From: Anaerolineales bacterium UBA2395
Lineage (GTDB): Bacteria > Chloroflexota > Anaerolineae > Anaerolineales > Villigracilaceae
Assembly: GCA_002343775.1 (NCBI GenBank)
Contig: DDSH01000012.1
Location: 62,001-126,000, forward strand
Reading direction: 5' to 3'
Length of the DNA: 64,000 bases
A program made the translations under genes and the position numbers. Of this stretch, positions 17,003 to 24,541 are shown piece by piece (position 1 is the first letter of the stretch; each line of letters begins with the position of its first letter). Under the pieces are notes generated by a model. It was not told where the DNA came from. It did no database searches and saw only the letters and a program-made list of their open reading frames with translations.

Positions 17003-19420
17003 CTATTTTCTTACCAGCGACTTGACCAATGCGCCAAAGCCGCGCAAGCCCCTGCCGTTAATCATCATCAACAACGCTTCCAGTGTCCCGCGCTTGATCG
17101 CGCCGTTGGTCATCATCAGCATGGCGCGCAGGGGCATTTCCTTGAGCATGTTCTCGACCATCGCCAGCAGGGGATTATCGGGGTCGTTTCCGCCTACCAT
17201 CTTTTTGACCTGCGCGTTCATCAGGTTGAGCAGTTGACGGGCAAGCCATGAATCGCTCATGTCGCCGAAGGGCGTGTTGAGGGTGTAACTGCCCTTTTGC
17301 GGCTTCGTATTTTCGGGCAGGGGTTTTCCATAGAGCGCGGCAAAAGTGTCGCGGGAGATGGGCGCAGGGGTCAGAGAAAAGTACGGGGCGAGGGCGGCTC
17401 TGTCAGTGTAAGCAGAAGCCTGCTGGTCAGAATCCAGCCGAAGGGTCGTTTTGAGGCGAATGTCCTGGGAGGATGCGCCCACCAAAATCTCGAAGTCGCC
17501 CGTTTCCAGAATCCAATCCTTTTTTCCGACATCGTAAAAGGAAAAGGCGCGGCGGTCGAGTTCGATTGTCACAGACTTTTCTTCTTTGGGCTGGAGATGG
17601 ACTTTGGCAAAGCCCTTGAGTTCTTTGAACGGGCGAAAGTGGCTGGATTCGACATCCCGAACATAGACCTGCGCCGCTTCTTTTCCTGACCTGTTGCCCG
17701 TGTTCCGTACCTTGAATGTGACCGAGGCTGAATCGTTACGCGCCTGAATAGACAGCTCGCGGTATGCAAAGGTGGTGTAACTCAAGCCATGCCCGAAGGG
17801 GAACAGGACGGGTGCATTGGCGGTGTCGTAATAGCGATAACCAACGTAAATGCTTTCACGATATTCGACGGCAGAGGGACCGCCGGGGAAATAAGGGTGA
17901 GATGGATTGTCTTCCAGTTTGATGGGGAAGGTCTCGCCAATTTTGCCGCTGGGGTTGACCTTGCCAAGCAGAATATCCGCTTGTGCGCTTGCTCCCGCCT
18001 GCCCCGAAAGATAGCCTTCGAGAACGGCAGACACGTTGTTGATCCAGGGCATTTCGAGCGGGTTGCCGTTGCTAAGCAGGACAATGACTTTCTTGTGCGC
18101 GGCAGCGACTTTTTCGATGAGTGCGGTGTGCGAAGCGTGAAGTTTCATGCTGGGCTGGTCGCCGCCTTCCGCGACTGCAACGCCAACCATGACAACGACA
18201 TAATCGGCTTTGGCGGCAACTTCAAGGGCTTCAGCGAGAAGGGCTTCATCAATGGGCGCCCTGTCTTTTTCGGGGAAGCCGGGCGCGTACAACACATTGG
18301 ACTCACCGATGCGCTCGACCATTTCATCGTACAGGTTGTCCACCATCGTGGGGTTGGTCAGTGAACTGCCCGTGCCTTGGAAACGCGGCTTTTTCGCAAA
18401 GTGACCGAGCAGGGCAACCTTGGCAGTTTCGGGGATGGGCAGAATCTGGTTTTCGTTTTTGAGCAAGACCGTGCCTTCTTCGGCGATGCGGCGGGCGAGA
18501 TCGTGATGCGCCTGCTTGTTGTAAGTGAAATCGCCTTTGGCGAACGTCTCTTGCGCTTTGAAGATGAGCGCGAGCATGCGCTCCACGGCGCGGTCGAGGG
18601 TGGCTTCGGGCAAATCCCCCGCCCTGACCGCCGCGAGGATGGCACGCTGGTTATCCGTTGCAGGACCCGGCATTTCGAGGTCAATTTCCGCTTTCAACCC
18701 GGCAACGCGGTCATTAACCGAACCCCAGTCGGAAAGCACAACTCCTTGAAAGCCCCACTCCTTTTTCAAGATGTCGCGGATAAGAAACGGATTTTCGGAG
18801 CAGTATGTACCATTGACGAGCGTGTACGCGTTCATCACCGTCCAGGGCTGGGCATCTTTGACGATGGTCTCGAAGCCCGCCAGGTAGATTTCTCGCAGGG
18901 CGCGTTCATCCACTACGGCGTTGATGGTCATGCGGCGGTATTCCTGATTGCCAACTGCAAAGTGCTTCAGCGATGCGCCGATCCCCTGACTCTCAATGCC
19001 CATGATGAGTTGCTTCGCCATTTCTCCCGCGAAATAGGGGTCTTCGGAGTAGTAGTCGTAGTTGCGTCCGCCAAGCGGGGAACGCTTGATGTTGATGCCA
19101 GGTCCGAGCAGGATGCTGACTTTTTCCTGACGGCATTCTTCGCCGAGGGCGACTCCCATCTCGTGGATGAGTTCGCGGTTCCAGGTCGCTGCCTGGATGA
19201 CGGCAGGCGGGAAACAGGTGGCTGGGATGCTGTTACTCATCCCGGCGAAGTCGGTTGCTTCGCCTGCCTGCTTCTGCACGCCGTGCGGTCCATTGGTCAT
19301 CAAAATGGAAGGAATGCCCAGCCGTTCGATGGCTTGGGTCTGCCACATGTTCAGCCCGGCGACGAGCGCTGCTTTTTCTTCAAGCTTAAGTTGGGAGAGG
19401 AGAGTTTTGGGGTCTTGCAT
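17003..19420 (-). CDS. Glycoside hydrolase family 3 (beta-glucosidase type), copy A
   Basis: 805 residues. Same architecture as copy B: GPGINIKRSPLGGRNYDY, nucleophile Asp231 in VVLSDWGSV, sandwich domain VIVLLSNGNPLEMPW, Fn3-like FKVRNTGNRSGKEAAQVYV, and the same extended C terminus. No signal peptide, so it should act on imported glycosides, consistent with the GPH symporter encoded upstream. The divergence of loops between copies suggests different linkage or aglycone preference. It lies 30 nt upstream of copy B. Confidence 0.95.
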   Translation of the reverse strand: MQDPKTLLSQLKLEEKAALVAGLNMWQTQAIERLGIPSILMTNGPHGVQKQAGEATDFAGMSNSIPATCFPPAVIQAATWNRELIHEMGVALGEECRQEKVSILLGPGINIKRSPLGGRNYDYYSEDPYFAGEMAKQLIMGIESQGIGASLKHFAVGNQEYRRMTINAVVDERALREIYLAGFETIVKDAQPWTVMNAYTLVNGTYCSENPFLIRDILKKEWGFQGVVLSDWGSVNDRVAGLKAEIDLEMPGPATDNQRAILAAVRAGDLPEATLDRAVERMLALIFKAQETFAKGDFTYNKQAHHDLARRIAEEGTVLLKNENQILPIPETAKVALLGHFAKKPRFQGTGSSLTNPTMVDNLYDEMVERIGESNVLYAPGFPEKDRAPIDEALLAEALEVAAKADYVVVMVGVAVAEGGDQPSMKLHASHTALIEKVAAAHKKVIVLLSNGNPLEMPWINNVSAVLEGYLSGQAGASAQADILLGKVNPSGKIGETFPIKLEDNPSHPYFPGGPSAVEYRESIYVGYRYYDTANAPVLFPFGHGLSYTTFAYRELSIQARNDSASVTFKVRNTGNRSGKEAAQVYVRDVESSHFRPFKELKGFAKVHLQPKEEKSVTIELDRRAFSFYDVGKKDWILETGDFEILVGASSQDIRLKTTLRLDSDQQASAYTDRAALAPYFSLTPAPISRDTFAALYGKPLPENTKPQKGSYTLNTPFGDMSDSWLARQLLNLMNAQVKKMVGGNDPDNPLLAMVENMLKEMPLRAMLMMTNGAIKRGTLEALLMMINGRGLRGFGALVKSLVRK

Positions 19421-19438
19421 AAAAATTCCTTGTCAAAT

Positions 19439-19486
19439 GACCGTGGATAATAGACCGTTGCCCATCGTCCACGGTCTTCGGTCTAT
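19439..19486. repeat. Nested inverted repeat between GH3 and PAP2 genes
   Basis: GACCGTGGA pairs with TCCACGGTC, and inside or overlapping it ATAGACCG pairs with CGGTCTAT. It occupies the gap and touches the PAP2 stop codon. Looks like a small palindromic dispersed repeat. Confidence 0.5.
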
Positions 19487-20286
19487 TGTACAAACTTGTT
19501 TTTCAGGAACCAGAACCAGAGCAAGGTCTGACCCGCGCCGAACAGGGTGTCAGAGGCGAAGTGCGCGCCAATCACCACGCGGCTGAGCGCGCCGACGATG
19601 CCCCACAGCAAAAGCACAGGAAGCAGGATATTACGGGCGTTACTTCCTTTTTTCAAGAAGAGGATAAATCCTATCACTACAAACGAAAGCGCGGTATGCC
19701 CGGAGATGAAGGAGTGATGTCCGTTATTGCCTTGCGGCAGGTACCAGGGTGTGAACAAGGCGGTATTCCCGGCGTCAAGAATATCGCGGTATGTCCAGCG
19801 TCCCCAGGGAATCTTGATCGCCCAGACCGTCACGAAGCCTGCAACAAACATGAGCGTCAAACCGACTTTGGCGGCGTTTTTGTACTGGCTGACGGTTTCC
19901 AGTGGGAAGCGGCGCAGGATAACTTGCCCTAGAATCAGCGTGAGGATTGCAACACCAATGACCACAGCGAAATTGACTTCTGCCCCAGTTTGCAAGCCGA
20001 AGGCATCCCCGAAAAAGCCCAGCCCGGCGAAGGCGGTCAGAAGGAAAAGCCCGATCACGCCGAGGATGCTTTTGGTGTTTTTCTCAACACGATAAGTGCG
20101 TAGGAGAATGCTGCCAGACAAAAAGCCGAGAAATGAACCAGGTAGTTGTCCGTAACCTTCGAGAAAATGCGCCCAGCCCGATTCGGGGTCATAGAGCGCT
20201 TGTGAGATTTGCCAGTCGGTGAAAGCAAAGATGACTGCCAGCAGTACAAATACAGTAACCGAAATCCAGAGTGCCTTGTTTTTCAT
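19483..20286 (-). CDS. PAP2-family membrane phosphatase
   Basis: 267 residues with about six TM helices. The PAP2 signatures are present: K-x-PWGRWTYRD, SFISGHTA (catalytic His) and SRVVIGAHFASDTLFGA (nucleophilic His). Such enzymes dephosphorylate lipid phosphates or isoprenyl diphosphates at the membrane, with the active site on the outer face. Its place inside the glycoside operon suggests linkage to a phosphorylated or lipid-linked sugar, but this is inference. Confidence 0.88.
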   Translation of the reverse strand: MKNKALWISVTVFVLLAVIFAFTDWQISQALYDPESGWAHFLEGYGQLPGSFLGFLSGSILLRTYRVEKNTKSILGVIGLFLLTAFAGLGFFGDAFGLQTGAEVNFAVVIGVAILTLILGQVILRRFPLETVSQYKNAAKVGLTLMFVAGFVTVWAIKIPWGRWTYRDILDAGNTALFTPWYLPQGNNGHHSFISGHTALSFVVIGFILFLKKGSNARNILLPVLLLWGIVGALSRVVIGAHFASDTLFGAGQTLLWFWFLKNKFVQ

Positions 20287-20386
20287 GCGATTTCTCCTTT
20301 GGGGTTTGGGTAAGTGTTACAAAAACAGCCAGAGCAAATAAGTTGCAATGGCTGTTTTGTGATATACCGATGATGCTCCCTGATAA

Positions 20387-21778
20387 TTATTTGAAATGGA
20401 ATTCTTCAGGCAGAAGTTTGAAGGCTTCTTCGCGTGTAATTTCGCCGTTATTGGCTTGCGCCATGACCTGCACATGGTTATCGCGCAGTTTGAACATTCT
20501 CAGCAACGGCAGGGAAAGCAACGCGCCAAAAATGGGGAAGATGGAATACATGAACCAGATGCCGTTCAGCGTCTCCGCTGATTGAACCGCGCCCGTGCCT
20601 TCCATAAACCCGAAGTAAGCCAGTCCAGCCATCGCAATGCTCGCCGAAAGTCCGTTCATCAACTTGGTGGCAAAGGTTTGCAGCGAGAAGGTGATACCTT
20701 CGGCGCGCTCGCCAGTCTTGAAGGTTCCATATTCGACGCAATCCGGGGTAAACATGAACATCATGATGCCTGTCAGCGCCGCACCAATACTGCGCAGGAG
20801 CAGGAGAACCATAAAGAGGGGGTAATTCTCGTATCCGGCAAAATAGATGATCAGGCTGAAAACGATATACCAGATGATGGAGAAGACATACAGGTTGAAT
20901 TTGCCAAAACGTTTGGAAAGCGCAGGGACAAATCCCGCCAGCAGAACCATTGGGAGGATGGTAATTCCAAGAAGCGCAGTCGCCGCTTCAGCGCCGCCGA
21001 GATTGTTGACCGCAAAAAATGGCGTGATGGTAAAAGCGGAATTGGTCAAAAAGTAGATCACCATCGAAGCGTAAAAAATGAAAAGGTACTTGTTGCCTTT
21101 GAGATATTTCCAAATCGCATCCAGCGATGGCGCTTCTTCTTTGCGGCTGAGAATGCGTTCCTTCGCCAGCCCGGTAATGGGAAACATGGTCGCCACCCCC
21201 ACGATTGCCAGTCCAATCGCGGTGGGAAGCCAGCCGAGGTTGGGATATAGCATAGGCACGCCAAGCGCGATAATCATCGCGCCGAGCATTCCGCCCAAAC
21301 GCCCAATGGAAATCAGGACGGTGCGCTCCTGGATGTTTTCGGTCATCGCTGTGGTCAGGGCAAAGACAGGCGCGTCACATAAGGTGTATGCCAGATCCCA
21401 AAGCAGGTAGGCAATAACCGTCCACGCGATTTTTGCCCCCAGGGACATCGAGGCGGGCATGGCAAAAATCATAACAGTTGTGATTGCAATTGGCAGCACA
21501 GAGCCGCGCACCCAGGGCAGGAATTTTCCACTCTTGGGCTTGGAACGGTCAATGATTACGCCAAAGAGCGGGTCGTTGACTGCATCCCAGACTTTAGCGA
21601 CCAGGAAGATGGTCGCTACTGCGGCGGCGGTAATTCCCTGATCGGTCAGGAAGATTTGAAGAAAGTTCAATACAAGAATGTAAAAAACATTCTGCCCGAA
21701 GAAATAAAAACCATAGGCGGTACGTTCTGCTTTTGAAGTTTGAAAAGCGATGGGGGGATTACCTGCTTGCGCTGCCAT
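20387..21778 (-). CDS. GPH-type (MelB-like) sugar:cation symporter
   Basis: About 463 residues from ATG 21778, chosen because GGAGGA lies 5 nt upstream; the open frame continues further upstream without a ribosome site. Twelve predicted TMs. The start region TAYGFYFFGQNVFYILVLNFLQIFLTD and the VWDAVNDPLFGVIIDR motif match the glycoside-pentoside-hexuronide family. It would import di- or oligosaccharides with H+ or Na+ for the two cytoplasmic GH3 enzymes encoded downstream. Its promoter overlaps a TetR-type operator. Confidence 0.9.
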   Translation of the reverse strand: MAAQAGNPPIAFQTSKAERTAYGFYFFGQNVFYILVLNFLQIFLTDQGITAAAVATIFLVAKVWDAVNDPLFGVIIDRSKPKSGKFLPWVRGSVLPIAITTVMIFAMPASMSLGAKIAWTVIAYLLWDLAYTLCDAPVFALTTAMTENIQERTVLISIGRLGGMLGAMIIALGVPMLYPNLGWLPTAIGLAIVGVATMFPITGLAKERILSRKEEAPSLDAIWKYLKGNKYLFIFYASMVIYFLTNSAFTITPFFAVNNLGGAEAATALLGITILPMVLLAGFVPALSKRFGKFNLYVFSIIWYIVFSLIIYFAGYENYPLFMVLLLLRSIGAALTGIMMFMFTPDCVEYGTFKTGERAEGITFSLQTFATKLMNGLSASIAMAGLAYFGFMEGTGAVQSAETLNGIWFMYSIFPIFGALLSLPLLRMFKLRDNHVQVMAQANNGEITREEAFKLLPEEFHFK

Positions 21779-21834
21779 TGTTCCTCCGAATGAGTGAAAT
21801 AGGACGCTGAATCGAGAATCGCATTGTAACACCG

Positions 21835-21856
21835 TTACCTAACTTGCGCTAGGTAA
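21835..21856. promoter_or_regulatory. Palindromic operator between symporter and TetR genes
   Basis: TTACCTA and TAGGTAA form perfect 7-bp arms around ACTTGCGC. A second small palindrome, GTAAC-ACC-GTTAC (21826-21838), abuts it. The site covers the expected -35 regions of both divergent promoters; the minus -10 is TACAAT (21828-21823) and the plus -10 is TATAAT (21872-21877). This fits repression of both the glycoside operon and the TetR gene. Confidence 0.75.
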
Positions 21857-21884
21857 GTAATGAGAAAGAGTTATAATACATGGC

Positions 21885-22502
21885 ATGAACAAATACAATA
21901 GTACAACCAAGAAAAAACGAGTGCGGCGGGATCGTACCGAAGAAATACTGGAAACCGCCACACGCCTTTTTAGCGAACATGGGTATCAAGGCACGACCTT
22001 CTCGCTCCTTGCCGAAGCAGTCCAATTGACCGAGCCGGGCGTTCTGCATTACTTCCCCAGCAAAATCCATTTATTGCAAGGCGTGTTGGAATATCACGAA
22101 CAAAAAAATGCCGAAAGATATCTTTCCATGCTTCAGGCAGAGAAGAAAAATATCCCGGACTTGTTCAGCCTGTTGGAAGACCTGGTTGCTGAAAACGAGA
22201 AAATCCCCGGGTTGATTCAACTCTTCACGGTGCTGGTCAGTGAAAGCATCCGCAGCGATCACCCCGCCCACGATTATTTTATCGAGCGTTACCGCCGCGT
22301 CAGGGAGGGCTATGTCAACCAATTTTTTGGGGAAATCAAGGACAAAATCCGCCCGGATGTGGACCTGAATGAACTGACCATATTAATTCTGGCGGTCATG
22401 GATGGACTGCAAATCCAATGGCTGCTTGATCCCAAGAAAGTGGATATGGTAGCGGTCTATCGCTTATTCTCTAAAATCATTGTTGAGTATTTGGAAAATT
22501 GA
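21885..22502 (+). CDS. TetR/AcrR family regulator of the glycoside operon
   Basis: 205 residues with the TetR HTH (ILETATRLFSEHGYQGTTFSLLAEAVQLTEPGVLHYF, positions 20-56) preceded by a Lys/Arg-rich tail. The C-terminal helical domain resembles TetR_C sensor domains in regulators next to sugar genes. It is divergent from the symporter-PAP2-GH3-GH3-hydrolase operon with a perfect palindrome in between, so it is very likely its repressor. The inducer is probably the imported glycoside or its product. Confidence 0.9.
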   Translation: MNKYNSTTKKKRVRRDRTEEILETATRLFSEHGYQGTTFSLLAEAVQLTEPGVLHYFPSKIHLLQGVLEYHEQKNAERYLSMLQAEKKNIPDLFSLLEDLVAENEKIPGLIQLFTVLVSESIRSDHPAHDYFIERYRRVREGYVNQFFGEIKDKIRPDVDLNELTILILAVMDGLQIQWLLDPKKVDMVAVYRLFSKIIVEYLEN

Positions 22503-22562
22503 TCGCCTAAGAAGCAAGGACTTCTTCAACGACAGGGATGTCATTGACGCTATAATAGCGGC

Positions 22563-23741
22563 ATGAAAAGGAATCGCGCCGCTCTTCCAACCTTTGTCCA
22601 CTCTTTTTGGATGCGCATTATCTCAGCACCTGCCGCTCTCAAACTTGTGGGGCTGGCAGTCCTGCCAGTAGCGACGATTATTATTTCCGCGTGGCTGTAC
22701 GCGGAATTTTACATATTCAGACCCTTGCGCGCGAGTCCTGATATTACGCTAAACGCCCAAACCTTGTTCGATCTTTCGTGGCGGGCGTTTCTCTGGCTTG
22801 GCTTGGGCGCGTTGATCGGGATCGGCGCCTCCGTCACGCTGACCTGGGTTCTGATCCGCCAGCTCAGCGGATTGGTCAAAACGATGGGGCGAGTCGAAGC
22901 GGACGACCTGACGGCGCGCTCGCCCGTCTGGTCGCAGGATGAAATCGGACAGGTGCAAGCCGCCTTCAACACAATGGTCAGCGGTCTGCAGCAATCGCGC
23001 GATGACTTGATGAAGAATCAGCGCGAACTGGAATCGCTCGATGCCGAGAACAAACGCCTGATCGGGGAATTGCGGGACAAAGAAACCGAATTGCGGTTTG
23101 CCCTGCGCCGCGCGGTGGATGTGCAGGAAGAGGAGCGCAAACGTATCGCCCGCGAACTGCATGATGAAATCGGGCAAGCCCTCACGTCCATTTTGATCCG
23201 CCTCAAGAGTCTCCAAAACATAACCGACCTGGACGTGATGACCGACCGCCTTGACGGCATCCGTTACCTTGCATCGCAGACCATCGAAGAAATGCGCCGC
23301 CTCTCCATGGACCTGCGACCTGCCGCGCTGGACAACTTGGGCATTCTCCCCGCCTTGCGCTGGCACATCGGGCAAAGTATGGAGCAGAACCAGATCGAGA
23401 TTCAATTCACCGCACCCGAACGCATGGAACGTCTGCCGCCCGAAGTGGAAATTGTGCTATACCGTGTCGCGCAGGAGGGACTGAATAACGCCATCCGTCA
23501 CAGCCAGGCGAAACACATCGAAGTAAAACTGGAGCATACGCCGCTCTTCGTCTGGTTGAGCGTCAGCGACGACGGGCAGGGCTTTGACGCGGACGGATTG
23601 CATCGCGGTTTGGGGCTTGTGGGCATCCGTGAGCGCGTGACTCTACTCAAAGGTAAATGTGGAATCGAATCACAGCGCGGTAGCGGGGCGCGGCTGTGGG
23701 TGGAGATTCCGCTGACGGAGGCAAATCCCGCCCATGCTTGA
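22563..23741 (+). CDS. NarX-like sensor histidine kinase (HAMP-HisKA_3)
   Basis: 392 residues. TM1 is near residues 28-48, a short outside loop follows, and TM2 near 76-100. Then come a HAMP domain (QLSGLVKTMGRVEADDL), a coiled coil, the HisKA_3 phosphoacceptor RKRIARELHDEIGQ (His200) and HATPase motifs NNAIRHSQA and SDDGQGFD. There is almost no extracytoplasmic sensor, so the signal may come from the membrane or a partner. It overlaps the response-regulator gene by 8 nt. Located directly upstream of the molybdoenzyme cluster. Confidence 0.92.
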   Translation: MKRNRAALPTFVHSFWMRIISAPAALKLVGLAVLPVATIIISAWLYAEFYIFRPLRASPDITLNAQTLFDLSWRAFLWLGLGALIGIGASVTLTWVLIRQLSGLVKTMGRVEADDLTARSPVWSQDEIGQVQAAFNTMVSGLQQSRDDLMKNQRELESLDAENKRLIGELRDKETELRFALRRAVDVQEEERKRIARELHDEIGQALTSILIRLKSLQNITDLDVMTDRLDGIRYLASQTIEEMRRLSMDLRPAALDNLGILPALRWHIGQSMEQNQIEIQFTAPERMERLPPEVEIVLYRVAQEGLNNAIRHSQAKHIEVKLEHTPLFVWLSVSDDGQGFDADGLHRGLGLVGIRERVTLLKGKCGIESQRGSGARLWVEIPLTEANPAHA

Positions 23742-24375
23742 AAATATCCGCATCCTGCTCGTGGACGACCATGCCATCATGCGCAGCAGTCTGGGTATGC
23801 TGCTTGAGTCTTATGGGGCGCGCATCGTGGGAGAAGCCGCAACGGGAGAAGAAGCCATCGCTCAGGCGCAGGCGCTCAAACCCGATGTGATCCTGATGGA
23901 TATCACCCTGCCTGGCATGGACGGGGTAGAAGCGACGCGACGTATCACGGCGGAATGGGCGCAGGCGCGAGTTGTAGCGCTGACCATGCACGCCGAAGAG
24001 GTGTACCTTTCGCCGTTTCTTGAAGCGGGCGGAGCGGGTTACATCCGCAAATCTGCCGCCGACCGCGATGTGCTGGACGCCATCCAAAAGGTTGTGCAGG
24101 GACAGACGATTCTCGATACCCAAAGCGTGCAGGATTTGTTGAAACATGGCAGGAAATCGGCGGACGCGCAAGAGGCTCTGGCGTCCCTTTCGGAGCGCGA
24201 GCGGGACGTGCTGGTACGCGTGGTGCGCGGATTCACCAGTTCCGAGATTGGCGAACAGTTGAACATCAGCCCGCGCACGGTGGATACCTACCGCGCTCGC
24301 ATCATGCAAAAACTGGGGTTGGAACACCGTCATCAACTGGTGGAGTATGCAGTAAAAAATCACCTGCTGGATTGA
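23734..24375 (+). CDS. NarL/LuxR-family response regulator
   Basis: 213 residues. Receiver with acidic pair DD (11-12), phospho-acceptor Asp56 in VILMDITLPGMDG and Lys in YIRKSAAD. The output is a LuxR HTH (LSERERDVLVRVVRGFTSSEIGEQLNISPRTVDTYRARI, about residues 146-184). Cognate partner of the overlapping kinase gene. The downstream molybdoenzyme operon is the obvious candidate target. Confidence 0.95.
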   Translation: MLENIRILLVDDHAIMRSSLGMLLESYGARIVGEAATGEEAIAQAQALKPDVILMDITLPGMDGVEATRRITAEWAQARVVALTMHAEEVYLSPFLEAGGAGYIRKSAADRDVLDAIQKVVQGQTILDTQSVQDLLKHGRKSADAQEALASLSERERDVLVRVVRGFTSSEIGEQLNISPRTVDTYRARIMQKLGLEHRHQLVEYAVKNHLLD

Positions 24376-24399
24376 GATTGATTCCTGCTTTGAAGAATT

Positions 24400-24438
24400 A
24401 CGTCCCGAAGGCTTCAACACCTTCGGGACGTTGTTTTT
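24400..24438 (+). terminator. Rho-independent terminator after the first response regulator
   Basis: ACGTCCCGAAGG and CCTTCGGGACGT, a 12-bp perfect stem with an 8-nt loop, followed by TGTTTTT. It separates the two-component pair from the molybdoenzyme gene, which therefore needs its own promoter within 24439-24541. Confidence 0.9.
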
Positions 24439-24541
24439 CCTTGTGGTGAAAACCACTACGCAATCGCGCATCTTTTTGGACAGACAAAGGCAATTGACTG
24501 GAATATCATAAAGGTCGCAAGCCGAGTTTCCAGCTTTTGCC

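Noticed and set aside
18377..19450. Long plus-strand open frame opposite the GH3 copy A
   Set aside because: Antisense shadow with no homology-like features.
22551..22556. TATAAT just before the first histidine kinase
   Set aside because: No good -35 at the right distance, and it would give an almost leaderless mRNA; not enough to call.
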